A DNA stretch of 64,000 nucleotides from Streptomyces jeddahensis. Its GTDB lineage: Bacteria > Actinomycetota > Actinomycetes > Streptomycetales > Streptomycetaceae. Positions 1 through 10,033 of the stretch are shown one piece after another (positions within the stretch are counted from its first letter, which is position 1; each line of letters opens with the position of its first letter). The position numbers and the translations under genes were made by a program. The notes under the pieces are model-generated. The model did no database searches and was not told the DNA's origin. It saw nothing but the letters and a program-made list of their open reading frames with translations. The stretch spans positions 1 through 64,000 of the forward strand of contig NZ_LOHS01000088.1 in the NCBI RefSeq assembly GCF_001642995.1, written 5' to 3'.

Positions 1-2
1 TG

Positions 3-503
3 CCGCCCGGCGAACTCGGCACGGTCTACATGACGATGTCCACCGGCGGCTTCAGCTACCACAAGGACGAGTCCAAGACGAAGAAGAACCGCATCGGCGA
101 TTTCTTCACCGTCGGCGACCTCGGCTACCTCGACGAGGACGGGTATCTCTTCCTCCGCGACCGCAAGATCGACATGATCATCTCGGGTGGCGTCAACATC
201 TACCCGGCCGAGATCGAGGCCGCCCTCCTCACCCACCCCGCGGTCGCCGACGCCGCCGTCTTCGGCATCCCGCACGACGACTGGGGCGAGGAGGTGAAGG
301 CCGTCGTCGAAGCGGCCGACGGCCACGAGCCGGGGGAGTCCCTGGCCGCCGACATCCTCGCCCACTGCGAGCGGCAGCTCGCCGGGTACAAGCGCCCCAA
401 GAGCGTCGACTTCATCGCGTCGATGCCGCGCGACCCCAACGGAAAGCTGTACAAGCGGCGACTGCGTGATCCGTACTGGGAGGGACACACCCGGGCCATG
501 TGA
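3..503 (+). CDS. Acyl-CoA synthetase (AMP-ligase), C-terminal part only
   Basis: The reading frame is open from the first base of the window, so this is the last ~166 residues of a longer protein whose start lies outside. What remains is the C-terminal half of a class I adenylate-forming enzyme. The hinge segment (GDLGYLDEDGYLFLRDR) is followed by the SGGVNIYPAEIE motif, and near the end is the PNGKLYKR segment with the catalytic lysine of the adenylation step. Family knowledge says such enzymes convert a carboxylic acid plus ATP and CoA to acyl-CoA. It sits upstream of a second synthetase in the same direction, but the 186-bp gap makes strict co-translation unlikely. The substrate cannot be judged from this part. 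Confidence 0.9.
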   Translation, partial: PPGELGTVYMTMSTGGFSYHKDESKTKKNRIGDFFTVGDLGYLDEDGYLFLRDRKIDMIISGGVNIYPAEIEAALLTHPAVADAAVFGIPHDDWGEEVKAVVEAADGHEPGESLAADILAHCERQLAGYKRPKSVDFIASMPRDPNGKLYKRRLRDPYWEGHTRAM

Positions 504-689
504 TCGGCCCGTTCCAGGTGGGCATACCCGGTGGACCTCGGTGGCCGCCGAGGCGCGGGCGCCGTCAGCAGCGGCAGGCGGTCTGGCTGAGGCAGGGACG
601 GCCTGCGGTAGCGAAGTGCGCCGTCCGACGTGCCTCCGCGCAGACGCAGACGTCTTGACCTCCCGCACGGCGGCCCAGAAGATCACGGC

Positions 690-2186
690 ATGACGGGTGG
701 ACGCAGCAGCACGGTCGACGGGATGGTCCGGCGCAGCGCACGGCGAACGCCGGACCGGACCGCCGTCCGGTACCGGGACCGGACCTGGACGTACGCCGAA
801 CTCGACGAGGCGGTCTCCCGCGCGGCAGGCGTGCTGCGCCAGTCGGGGCTCGCTCCCGGCGACCGCGTCGGCGCCCACGGGCACAACTCGGACGCGTATC
901 TGATCGGTTTCCTCGCGTGTTCCCGGGCCGGGCTCGTGCACGTCCCCGTCAACCAGAACCTCACCGGCGACGACCTGGCGTACATCGTCCGCCAGTCCGG
1001 GAGCGCCCTCGTGCTCGCCGACCCCGATCTCGCCGGCCGCCTCCCCACCGGGGTCCGCACCCTGGCCCTGCGCGACACGGACGACTCCCTGCTCGCCCGG
1101 CTCGCGTCCACGGCACCGTACGACGGGCCGGAGCCGGCGTCCGAGGACCTCGTGCAGCTGCTCTACACGTCCGGTACCACCGCGCTGCCCAAGGGCGCGA
1201 TGATGACGCACCGCGCCCTCGTCCACGAGTACGTCAGCGCCGTTCACGCGCTGGATCTCTCCGGCGGCGACCGGCCCGTCCACTCGCTGCCGCTCTACCA
1301 CTCGGCGCAGATGCACGTGTTCCTGCTGCCGTATCTCGCCGTGGGCGCCGAGAACACGATCCTCGACGCGCCGGATGCAGGCCAGATCTTCGACCTGGTG
1401 GAGGCGGGCCGCGCGGACAGCCTGTTCGCGCCGCCCACCGTGTGGATCGGGCTGTCCAACCACCCCGACTTCGCCACACGGGATCTGAGCGCTCTCCGCA
1501 AGGCCTACTACGGGGCGTCGATCATGCCCGTGCCCGTCCTGGAGCGGTTGCGCGGACGGCTGCCGGGGCTCGCCTTCTACAACTGCTTCGGGCAGAGCGA
1601 GATCGGCCCGCTGGCCACCGTCCTGGGACCCGACGAGCACGACGGGCGCATGGACTCCTGCGGCCGCCCGGTGCTGTTCGTCGAGGCACGGGTCGTCGAC
1701 GAGTCGGGCAAGGAGGTCCCGGACGGCACACCGGGCGAGGTCTGCTACCGCTCTCCGCAGCTGTGCCAGGGCTACTGGGACAAGCCCGAGGAGACCGCCG
1801 AGGCGTTCCGGGACGGCTGGTTCCACTCCGGCGACCTCGTCGTCCGGGACGCCGAGGGTTACTTCACCGTGGTCGACCGGGTGAAGGACGTCATCAACTC
1901 CGGTGGCGTCCTGGTCGCGTCCCGGCAGGTCGAGGACGCGTTGTACGAACACCCCGGGGTCGCCGAGACCGCCGTGATCGGCCTCCCGGACGAGCGGTGG
2001 ATCGAGGCCGTCACCGCGGTGGTCGTACCGCGCGGCGAGGTCACCGAGGCCGCACTCATCGCCCACGCACGCGAGAAGCTCGCCCACTTCAAGGCGCCCA
2101 AGCGCGTCCTCTTCGTGAACGAACTGCCGCGCAACGCCAGCGGAAAGATCCTCAAGAGGGAGCTGCGGGACCGTTTCCGTCAGTGA
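690..2186 (+). CDS. Acyl-CoA synthetase (class I adenylate-forming enzyme)
   Basis: The 498-residue protein has all the core motifs of fatty-acyl/aryl-CoA ligases. The P-loop-like LLYTSGTTALPKG lies near residue 158, the adenine site FGQSEIG near 300, the hinge SGDLVVRDAEGY near 379 and the lysine-bearing NASGKILK near 485. The frame stays open further upstream, but the ATG at 690 is preferred because the preceding translation is Arg/Pro-rich and unlike the family N-terminus; the ribosome site is weak. It ends 12 bp from the convergent MBL/rhodanese gene. It probably activates a carboxylate for the beta-oxidation-type genes at 5492-9528. The substrate is unknown. Confidence 0.9.
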   Translation: MTGGRSSTVDGMVRRSARRTPDRTAVRYRDRTWTYAELDEAVSRAAGVLRQSGLAPGDRVGAHGHNSDAYLIGFLACSRAGLVHVPVNQNLTGDDLAYIVRQSGSALVLADPDLAGRLPTGVRTLALRDTDDSLLARLASTAPYDGPEPASEDLVQLLYTSGTTALPKGAMMTHRALVHEYVSAVHALDLSGGDRPVHSLPLYHSAQMHVFLLPYLAVGAENTILDAPDAGQIFDLVEAGRADSLFAPPTVWIGLSNHPDFATRDLSALRKAYYGASIMPVPVLERLRGRLPGLAFYNCFGQSEIGPLATVLGPDEHDGRMDSCGRPVLFVEARVVDESGKEVPDGTPGEVCYRSPQLCQGYWDKPEETAEAFRDGWFHSGDLVVRDAEGYFTVVDRVKDVINSGGVLVASRQVEDALYEHPGVAETAVIGLPDERWIEAVTAVVVPRGEVTEAALIAHAREKLAHFKAPKRVLFVNELPRNASGKILKRELRDRFRQ

Positions 2187-2198
2187 GCCTGCACGCGG

Positions 2199-3563
2199 TC
2201 ACTCGCCTTCCTGCAACGGGAGCCCTGTGGCGCGGGCCCAGTCCGGGGGCCCGCCGACGAGGGCGGCGACGTCGTGCCGGCCGGCGCGTTGCAGGATGCT
2301 CGCAGCCGTCATGGCGCGCAGGCCCCGCCCGCAGGCGACCACCGCACGGGCGGGTGCCTCGCTCGCACGAGCCGGAAGCTCGCCGAGTTCGAGACTGATC
2401 GCGCCGGGGATGTGCCCGGCGACGTGCTCGGAACGCTGCCGGATGTCGAGGACCGGGCGGTCGGCGATCTCGTCGGCCGTCACCAGCTCGACCGTCTGCT
2501 GCTCTCCGCCGTCGGAGACCCACGCGTCCATGCCGCCCGCGAGATGCCCGGCGAGTCGCTCGTATCCGATCTTGAGGGCCTGCCAGGTGAGTTCCGCGAG
2601 GTCCTGACCGGGCGCGGCGACGAAGACCAGCCGGGTTTCCGGGGACAGCAGCCAGCCGAGCCAGGTGGCGAACTGGTCGCGCAGCCGGATGGAGAGCGCT
2701 CCCGGAATGTGTCCCGCCGCGAAGTCCGCGACCGGGCGTACGTCCACGATCTGCGCACCCTGGGCCACCGCGGCCCGCACAGCGCCGGGTGTCAGGCGGG
2801 CGAGTCCGGGGTGGGAGCGCAGGACCGCCGGACCGCGCCGGTTGATCTCGGCGAGCCTGCCGAAGTACGCCGGGTAGGAACCGAGACTGCCCAGCATCTG
2901 CCGTACGAAGGCGTCCTCGTCAGGCGCCCTGAGCAGCGGGTTGGAGTGGCGCTGGGCGCCGATGGTCGTGGTGCGCTCGGCGCCGGGCGGGGCCGAGCAG
3001 AACGAGCCCGCGCCGTGCGTGGGCCAGACGGCCACCTCGTCCGGCAGCCTGGCGAGCCGCCTGAGCGAGCGGTACTGCGCCCGGGCGAGCTCCTCCGTGC
3101 GGTCGGCGCCGATCAGGTCGGTGCGGGCGGCCGAGCCGACGATCAGCGATCCGCCGGTGAACACGCCGAGCGGACGGGAGCCGTCAAGGAGCAGGTAGGA
3201 CAGGTGCTCGTCGGTGTGGCCCGGCGTGGCCAGTGCCCGCAGGGTCAGTCCGCTGAGGTTGATCTCGTCGCCGTCGCGCAGGGGCCGGTGAGGGTACGCA
3301 CGGTGTCCGTCGGCGGACGCGAGGACCGTGGCGCCCTCGTCATGAGCGAGCTGAACGGACCCGGTCAGGAAGTCCGCGTGCAGGTGCGTGTCGGCCGCGA
3401 ACGCGACCCGCACCCCGTGCCGCTCGGCCGATCTCCGCAGGGCACGCAGGTCCCGGCTCGCGTCCACGGCCAGGGCCCGCCCGTCGCTGAGGTCCACGAG
3501 ATAGGCGCTGTTGCCGAGACCTGCGTCGACCAGCGGAATCAGATGATCGTCGGCGAAGCCCAT
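2199..3563 (-). CDS. MBL-fold hydrolase fused to two rhodanese domains
   Basis: 454 residues starting at the ATG behind a good ribosome site (GGAGGACCC). The N-terminal metallo-beta-lactamase domain has THLHADFLTG (~58-67), a histidine in TPGHTDEHLSY (~112) and WPTHGAG (~176), as in the ETHE1/persulfide dioxygenase-like group. The second-metal histidine is Phe, which is usual for the mononuclear-iron subgroup. Two rhodanese domains follow. The first (~270-345) carries VAAPGQD where the active-site loop should be and lacks the cysteine. The second (~370-445) keeps it in VVACGRGLRA. A role in persulfide or thiol handling is inferred. It lies 119 bp downstream of the acyl-CoA synthetase on the same strand, with a hairpin between them. 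Confidence 0.87.
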   Translation of the reverse strand: MGFADDHLIPLVDAGLGNSAYLVDLSDGRALAVDASRDLRALRRSAERHGVRVAFAADTHLHADFLTGSVQLAHDEGATVLASADGHRAYPHRPLRDGDEINLSGLTLRALATPGHTDEHLSYLLLDGSRPLGVFTGGSLIVGSAARTDLIGADRTEELARAQYRSLRRLARLPDEVAVWPTHGAGSFCSAPPGAERTTTIGAQRHSNPLLRAPDEDAFVRQMLGSLGSYPAYFGRLAEINRRGPAVLRSHPGLARLTPGAVRAAVAQGAQIVDVRPVADFAAGHIPGALSIRLRDQFATWLGWLLSPETRLVFVAAPGQDLAELTWQALKIGYERLAGHLAGGMDAWVSDGGEQQTVELVTADEIADRPVLDIRQRSEHVAGHIPGAISLELGELPARASEAPARAVVACGRGLRAMTAASILQRAGRHDVAALVGGPPDWARATGLPLQEGE

Positions 3564-3633
3564 CGGGTCCTCCAGGTGCCACGGCTGTCCCGGCGCTCCA
3601 GCACGCTCTGCTGGGCCAGTACCCGCAGTGGCG

Positions 3634-3655
3634 GTGCCTACCACGGCGTAGGCAC
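3634..3655. terminator. Hairpin between acyl-CoA synthetase and MBL/rhodanese genes
   Basis: GTGCCTAC and GTAGGCAC form a perfect 8-bp inverted repeat around a 6-nt loop. It lies between the stop of the upstream synthetase (3683, minus strand) and the MBL gene start (3563). It may be a factor-independent terminator without a T-run, as is common in Streptomyces, or an operator for the MBL gene. Confidence 0.45.
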
Positions 3656-3682
3656 GGCGTGTGAGGCCTGGGCCCGGCCGCC

Positions 3683-5317
3683 CTACTCGCCCCCCGCCGA
3701 CCCGTCCGCCGCCAGCGCCACCGCCCGCGCCCACCGATAGTCCGCCTTGCCGCTCGGCGAGCGCTGGATCCGCTCCGTGAGCACCAGCTGGCGCGGGATC
3801 TTGTAGCCCGCGAGACGGGTACGGCAGTGGGCCTGGATGTCGTCCAGGGAGGGCCGCGCCGCGCCGTCGCGCAGCTGCACCACGGCGGCCACGTGGTTGC
3901 CCCACTTCGCGTCCGGCACGCCCGCCACCAGTGCGTCGTACACGTCCGGATGGGCCTTGAGCGCCTCCTCCACCTCATCCGGATAGACCTTCTCGCCGCC
4001 GGTGTTGATGCACTGCGAGCCCCGGCCGAGGACGGTGACGATGCCGTCCTCGTCGACCGTCGCCATGTCGCCGAGGAGCACCCACCGCTCGTCGCCCTTC
4101 TGGAAGAACGTCTCGGCCGTCTTCCGCGGGTCGTTGTAGTAGCCGAGCGGCACGTGGCCGCGCTGTGCGATGCGCCCGATCTCGCCGGGCGCCACGGGCT
4201 CGTACGTCGCGGGGTCCACCACCTGCGTACGGGCGTTGACGCGGATCCGGAAGCCCGTGTCAGGGCCCGAGTCGGGCGTCGCCGTGCCGTTGAAACCGGA
4301 TTCGGACGACCCGAAGTTGTTCAGCAGCATCACGTTCGGGACGAGCGCGAGGAACTGCTTCCGCACGGTTTCCGACAGGACGGCGCCCGAGGACGACACG
4401 CTGAACAGGGCGGAGCAGTCGGTGCCCTTCAGCGGGCCGTTGAGTGCGTCGATGAGCGGCCGCAGCATCGCGTCGCCCACGAGCGCCATGCTGGTGACCT
4501 TCTCCTTCTCGATGGTGCGCAGGACTTCCTCGGGTACGAACTTGCGGTGCACCACGACGCGTTGGCCGAAGTTGAAACCGATGAACGCGGTCAGCGTCGA
4601 AGTGCCGTGCATCAGCGGGGGAGTGGGGAAGAAGGTGATGCCGTCGCCGCCTGCCGCGACGCGTTCGGCCAGCTCCTCCGGTTTCTTCACGGGCTCTCCG
4701 GTCGGTGCGCCGCCGCCGAGCCCGGAGAAGAACAGGTCCTCCTGGCGCCACATCACGCCCTTGGGCATCCCGGTCGTGCCGCCGGTGTAGATGATGAACA
4801 GGTCGTCGCCGGAGCGGGCCGGGAACCCGCGCTCGGCGGAGCCGGCCGCCTCGGCCTCCGCGAAGGGCACGGCCGGCACATCGGGTGCGCCCTCCGGCGG
4901 CGTCCCCACGCGCAGCAGGTGCCGCAGCTTGTCCGTGTGCGGCAGTGCGGCCGCGACGCGCCCGGTGAACTCCGCGTCGAAGACGAGAGCCGCCAGGTCC
5001 GCGTCCCGGTAGAGGTAGACCAGCTCGTCCTCGACGTACCGGTAGTTGACGTTCACCGGCACGATGCGCGCCTTGAGGCACCCGAGCACCGTCTGCAGGT
5101 ACTCGATGCCGTTGTAGAGATGGAGCCCGAGGTGCTCACCCGGCCGGATGCCGCTGTCGGTCAGATGGTGCGCGATGCGATTGGCGGCCGCGTCCAGCTC
5201 GGCATAGGTGAGTCTGCGTTCCTGCCCCGTGCCTGGGTGGTCGATGTACACGAGCGCCTCGCGGTCGGGCACGACATCGACGACCGATTCGAACAGATCG
5301 GCAAGGTTGTACTCCAC
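3683..5317 (-). CDS. Acyl-CoA synthetase
   Basis: 544 residues if translation starts at the GTG (5317) directly behind AGGAGG; an in-frame ATG lies 21 bp upstream, but that would bury the ribosome site inside the gene. Motifs are YTGGTTGMPKG (~176), NNFGSSESG (~335), LGDMATVDEDG and INTGGEKVYPDEVE, ending with SPSGKADYRW, which holds the catalytic lysine (~520). This is the FadD/FACL branch of class I adenylate-forming enzymes: acid + ATP + CoA to acyl-CoA. It is divergent from the hydratase operon at 5492, with a palindrome between them. It therefore probably supplies CoA esters to that operon under shared control. The natural acid is not predictable. Confidence 0.9.
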   Translation of the reverse strand: MEYNLADLFESVVDVVPDREALVYIDHPGTGQERRLTYAELDAAANRIAHHLTDSGIRPGEHLGLHLYNGIEYLQTVLGCLKARIVPVNVNYRYVEDELVYLYRDADLAALVFDAEFTGRVAAALPHTDKLRHLLRVGTPPEGAPDVPAVPFAEAEAAGSAERGFPARSGDDLFIIYTGGTTGMPKGVMWRQEDLFFSGLGGGAPTGEPVKKPEELAERVAAGGDGITFFPTPPLMHGTSTLTAFIGFNFGQRVVVHRKFVPEEVLRTIEKEKVTSMALVGDAMLRPLIDALNGPLKGTDCSALFSVSSSGAVLSETVRKQFLALVPNVMLLNNFGSSESGFNGTATPDSGPDTGFRIRVNARTQVVDPATYEPVAPGEIGRIAQRGHVPLGYYNDPRKTAETFFQKGDERWVLLGDMATVDEDGIVTVLGRGSQCINTGGEKVYPDEVEEALKAHPDVYDALVAGVPDAKWGNHVAAVVQLRDGAARPSLDDIQAHCRTRLAGYKIPRQLVLTERIQRSPSGKADYRWARAVALAADGSAGGE

Positions 5318-5410
5318 CGCTCCTCCTGACACCGGCATCCATGGCGGCCATCGGCTCGTCCGCCATCAGAGCAAAGCCCGCCGCAACTGTGAAGGCCCCG
5401 GCCCAAGAAA

Positions 5411-5427
5411 TCTGACTGCCTGTCAGA
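5411..5427. promoter_or_regulatory. Putative operator palindrome in divergent promoter region
   Basis: TCTGAC-N5-GTCAGA is a perfect inverted repeat midway between the divergently transcribed acyl-CoA synthetase (start 5317) and the hydratase operon (start 5492). Its size and position fit a TetR- or GntR-type repressor site acting on both promoters. No regulator gene is adjacent, so the binding protein is unknown. Confidence 0.5.
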
Positions 5428-5491
5428 AAACTATTGAACTGGGCCCGCGCCTCCTGCAACCTGTTCCAGTCTGAAGACGGGAGGACGGGAC

Positions 5492-6292
5492 ATGGGTGGG
5501 ACGGAACACCTCACCGTGCAGCGCGAAGGCGCCACACTGGTGCTCACGCTCAACAGGCCGGAGGCGAAGAACGCGCTCTCTCTGCCGATGCTGGTCGGTC
5601 TGTACGACGGATGGGTCGAGGCCGACGAGGACGACACGGTCCGCTCCGTGGTACTGACCGGCGCCGGCGGCGCGTTCTGCGCCGGCATGGACCTGAAAGC
5701 GCTCTCGGGCAAGGGGATGGAGGGCCAGCAGTACCGCGACCGGCTCAAGGCCGACCCGGATCTGCACTGGAAGGCGATGCTGCGCCATCACCGCCCGCGC
5801 AAACCGGTCATCGCCGCCGTCGAGGGACACTGCGTCGCGGGCGGCACCGAGATACTCCAGGGCACCGACATCCGGGTCGCAGGGGAGTCCGCCACCTTCG
5901 GGCTCTTCGAGGTCAAGCGCGGACTCTTCCCCATCGGCGGCTCCACGGTCCGCCTGCAGCGGCAGATCCCTCGTACGCACGCTCTCGAGATGCTGCTCAC
6001 CGGCCGCCCGTACACCGCAGACGAGGCCGCGCGCATCGGGCTGATCGGGCATGTCGTCCCTGACGGCACGGCGCTTGAGCGCGCTCTCGCCATCGCCGAG
6101 CAGATCAACGCCTGCGGCCCGCTCGCCGTCGAGGCGGTCAAGGCCTCCGTTTACGAGACCGCCGAGATGACCGAAGCGGACGCGCTGAAGTCCGAACTCG
6201 AACGCGGCTGGCCGATCTTCGACACCGCCGACGCCAAGGAAGGCGCCCGCGCCTTCGCCGAGAAACGCCCACCCGTCTACCGGCGCGCCTGA
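5492..6292 (+). CDS. Enoyl-CoA hydratase/isomerase family protein (crotonase fold)
   Basis: 266 residues beginning at ATG behind GGGAGGACGGGAC. The crotonase oxyanion-hole segment GAGGAFCAGMDLKAL lies at ~57-71 and the second conserved block AAVEGHCVAGGTEI near 110. The C-terminal trimerisation helices look complete, and the length is typical (250-270). Crotonases act on enoyl-CoA or related CoA thioesters. It is the first gene of a four-gene run (hydratase, DUF35, two thiolase-like proteins) with gaps of 33 bp, 0 bp and a 4-bp overlap. It therefore probably acts in the same CoA-ester degradation pathway. Confidence 0.9.
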   Translation: MGGTEHLTVQREGATLVLTLNRPEAKNALSLPMLVGLYDGWVEADEDDTVRSVVLTGAGGAFCAGMDLKALSGKGMEGQQYRDRLKADPDLHWKAMLRHHRPRKPVIAAVEGHCVAGGTEILQGTDIRVAGESATFGLFEVKRGLFPIGGSTVRLQRQIPRTHALEMLLTGRPYTADEAARIGLIGHVVPDGTALERALAIAEQINACGPLAVEAVKASVYETAEMTEADALKSELERGWPIFDTADAKEGARAFAEKRPPVYRRA

Positions 6293-6325
6293 CTCCGCAC
6301 CCCGACCCTCCCACGAGGAGACCCC

Positions 6326-7267
6326 GTGCCCGAAGTCCTCAAAGCCCCCCTCGTCGTCGAGTTCCCGTTCACCCGCTCACTCGGCCCCGTCCAGAGCGCC
6401 TTTCTCACCGGGCTGCGCGAACGCGTCGTGCTCGGCGTGAAGACCGCCGACGGCAGGACCCTCGTGCCGCCCGTCGAGTACGACCCCGTGACCGCCGAAG
6501 ACATACGCGACCTCGTCGAGGTCGCCCCCACCGGCACCGTCACCACCTGGGCCTGGAACCACGAGCCCCGCCGCGGCCAGCCCCTGGACAGGCCCTTCGC
6601 ATGGGTCCTCGTGCAACTCGACGGTGCCGATACCGCTCTCCTGCATGCCCTCGACGCTCCAGGACCCGATGCCGTCCACACGGGCATGCGCGTCCGCATC
6701 CGCTGGGCCGGCGAACGCTCCGGCGCCATCACGGACATCGCCTGCTTCGAGCCGTACGACGGTGCGGCACCCGAACCCGGCGGGCACGACGGGCGGTTCG
6801 AGGAGATGGTGACCGGCATCGTCGCGCCCGCCCGCCTCGACTACACCTATGCGCCGGGCCGCGCCCAAGCCGACTACATCAACGCCCTCGCGGAGCGCAG
6901 GACGGTCGGAGAGCGCTGTCCGTCCTGCCGCAAGGTGTACGTACCGCCACGGGGCGCCTGCCCGACCTGCGGCGTCGCCACATCGGAACAGGTCGAGGTC
7001 GGCCCCCGCGGCACCGTCACCACCTACTGCATCGTCAACATCAAGGCGAAGAACCTCGACATCGAGGTGCCGTACGTCTACGCGCACATCGCCCTCGACG
7101 GCGCCGACCTCGCCCTGCACGGCCGCATCGGCGGCATCCCCTACGACCAGGTGCGGATGGGCCTGCGCGTGGAGCCGGTGTGGAGCGAGGGCGGCCGCTA
7201 CCCGGACCACTACCGGCCCACCGGCGAACCCGACGCGGACTACGAGACGTACAAGGAGCTGGTCTAG
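6326..7267 (+). CDS. Double OB-fold protein with DUF35 zinc ribbon
   Basis: The 313-residue protein has two related halves. The second half (~170-300) is a standard DUF35 unit: a rubredoxin-like zinc ribbon, CPSCRKVYVPPRGACPTC at 198-215, then an OB-fold beginning GTVTTYCIVNI. The first half repeats the arrangement (helical leader, OB-fold starting TGTVTTWAWN), but its zinc-ribbon cysteines are gone. DUF35 proteins partner thiolase-fold enzymes; in mycobacteria the DUF35 part of ChsH2 forms an aldolase with Ltp2. The stop codon abuts the start of the next (thiolase-like) gene, so the two are translationally coupled and probably form a complex. Confidence 0.87.
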   Translation: MPEVLKAPLVVEFPFTRSLGPVQSAFLTGLRERVVLGVKTADGRTLVPPVEYDPVTAEDIRDLVEVAPTGTVTTWAWNHEPRRGQPLDRPFAWVLVQLDGADTALLHALDAPGPDAVHTGMRVRIRWAGERSGAITDIACFEPYDGAAPEPGGHDGRFEEMVTGIVAPARLDYTYAPGRAQADYINALAERRTVGERCPSCRKVYVPPRGACPTCGVATSEQVEVGPRGTVTTYCIVNIKAKNLDIEVPYVYAHIALDGADLALHGRIGGIPYDQVRMGLRVEPVWSEGGRYPDHYRPTGEPDADYETYKELV

Positions 7268-8328
7268 ATGCTAGGCACCCCACCGGCGCGCGAGATCGCC
7301 GTCGTCGCCTTCGGACAGACCGACCACCTGCGCACCACCGACGAGCTCTCCGAGGTCGAGATGCTCATGCCGGTGCTGCACGAGGTCCTGGACCGCACCG
7401 GCCTGAAGACCAGCGACATCGGCTTCACCTGCTCCGGCTCCAGCGACTACCTCGCCGGACGCCCCTTCTCCTTCACCATGGCGCTCGACGGGGTCGGCGC
7501 CTGGCCGCCCATCTCCGAGTCGCACGTCGAGACGGACGGCGCCTGGGCGCTGTACGAGGCATGGATCAAGCTGCTGACCGGCGAGGCCGACACGGCGCTC
7601 GTGTACGCGCACGGCAAGTCGTCGCCGGGATCCGTGCGGGACGTGCTGACCCGTCAACTCGACCCGTACTACGTGGCGCCGCTATGGCCGGACGCGGTGG
7701 CGCTGGCGGCCCTGCAGGCGCAGGCGCTGATCGATGCCGGGGACACGGATGAGAGCGCCCTCGCGGGCGTCGCGGCGCGCAGCCGTGCGGCCGCAGCGGA
7801 CAACCCGCACGCCCAGGTGCCCGGTCCGCCTCCCCAGGGCGAGTACGTCGTACGGCCCCTGCGCACCGGGGATTGTCCCCCTTCGCGCGACGGAGCGGCG
7901 GCCGTGATCCTCGCCGCGGGCGACCGGGCCCGCAAGCTGTGCGAGCGGCCCGCCTGGATCCGCGGGATCGACCACCGCATCGAGGCGCACAGCCTGGGCG
8001 TACGCGATCTCACGGACTCGCCGTCGACGCGGCTGGCCGCCGAACGGGCCGGAGCCTTCGAACGGCCGGTGGACACCGCGGAGCTGCACGCGCCCTTCTC
8101 ATCCCAGGAGGTGGTGCTGCGCAAGGCGCTCAGGCTCGACGACACGGTGAACGTCAACCCGTCCGGTGGAGCGCTCTCAGCGAACCCCGTGATGGTCGCG
8201 GGCCTCATCCGGATCGGGGAGGCCGCCGCACGCATCCACCGTGGCGAATCGGACCGTGCCCTCGGTCACGCGACGTCCGGCCCGTGCCTGCAGCAGAACC
8301 TGGTCGCCGTACTGGAGGGAGACCCGCG

Positions 8329-8332
<4 letters not shown>
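7268..8332 (+). CDS. Thiolase-fold lipid-transfer protein (Ltp/SCP-x type)
   Basis: 354 residues with the double Rossmann-like thiolase fold. The N-terminal nucleophile position (around VETDGAWAL) has no cysteine, so classical thiolysis is unlikely. The C-terminal NPSGGALSANPV and GHATSGPCLQQN segments are preserved. ATG immediately follows the TAG of the DUF35 gene. Family knowledge places such cysteine-less thiolases as retro-aldolases or carbon-carbon lyases working with DUF35 proteins, for example Ltp2 with ChsH2 in steroid side-chain removal. The substrate here is unknown. It overlaps the next gene by ATGA, and the two proteins may form a heteromer. Confidence 0.85.
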
Positions 8333-9528
<1,196 letters not shown>

Positions 9529-9540
9529 GCGGACTGGCGG

Positions 9541-9579
9541 GCCGGACGCGGCCACGTCCCCGCCTGTGGCCTGTCCGGC
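9541..9579. terminator. Terminator hairpin after the hydratase/DUF35/Ltp operon
   Basis: An outer GCCGGAC/GTCCGGC pair and an inner GGCCAC/GTGGCC pair form a nested stem 13 bp downstream of the last stop codon. There is no T-tract, as is usual for Streptomyces. Confidence 0.6.
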
Positions 9580-9633
9580 ACGCGAACCGCTCGCTAGTCT
9601 GGCCGCGGACGACGAGCCGGGAGGAGCAGGGAC

Positions 9634-9879
9634 GTGGCCGAGAGCACCATCACGCAGCATCCGCGTGCGGGCTGGGAGAAGCCGGAGCAGCTGGACCTGA
9701 GCGGCGCCGAGTGGCGCTCCAGCAGCCGAGGGATGGGGGACGTCGAGATCGCTTTCGTCGAGGGCTTCATCGCGATGCGCAACGGCGGCCGCCCGGAGAG
9801 CCCGTCCCTGATCTTCACTCCGGCCGAGTGGGGAGCGTTTGTGCTGGGAGCGCGCGAAGGGGAGTTCGACCTCACCTGA
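9634..9879 (+). CDS. DUF397 domain protein
   Basis: 81 residues starting at GTG behind GGGAGGAGCAGGGAC. The pattern AEWRSSSRGMGDVEIAFVEG followed by SLIFTPAEWGAFVLGA matches the DUF397 family common in Streptomyces. The usual cysteine after the glycine run is absent. DUF397 proteins usually sit beside a Scr1/BldB-like XRE regulator, but none is adjacent here. A regulatory accessory role is inferred only. Confidence 0.8.
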   Translation: MAESTITQHPRAGWEKPEQLDLSGAEWRSSSRGMGDVEIAFVEGFIAMRNGGRPESPSLIFTPAEWGAFVLGAREGEFDLT

Positions 9880-10033
9880 GCGTCGGCCCCTGAGCGCCGA
9901 TCACGGCAGGGCGCCCATGGATCATCGATTCTTCCGGACATGTGACCTTTGACCCTTTTCTCGGGTACTCGCCTGAGCGAGTCTGGCCCGAGGAACTGGT
10001 CGATCGTGGCACCGTGCCGGAGACGAGGAACCC

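Noticed and set aside
3827..5329. Long open frame antisense to the acyl-CoA synthetase
   Set aside because: Mirror frame of a motif-complete enzyme; composition typical of a shadow.
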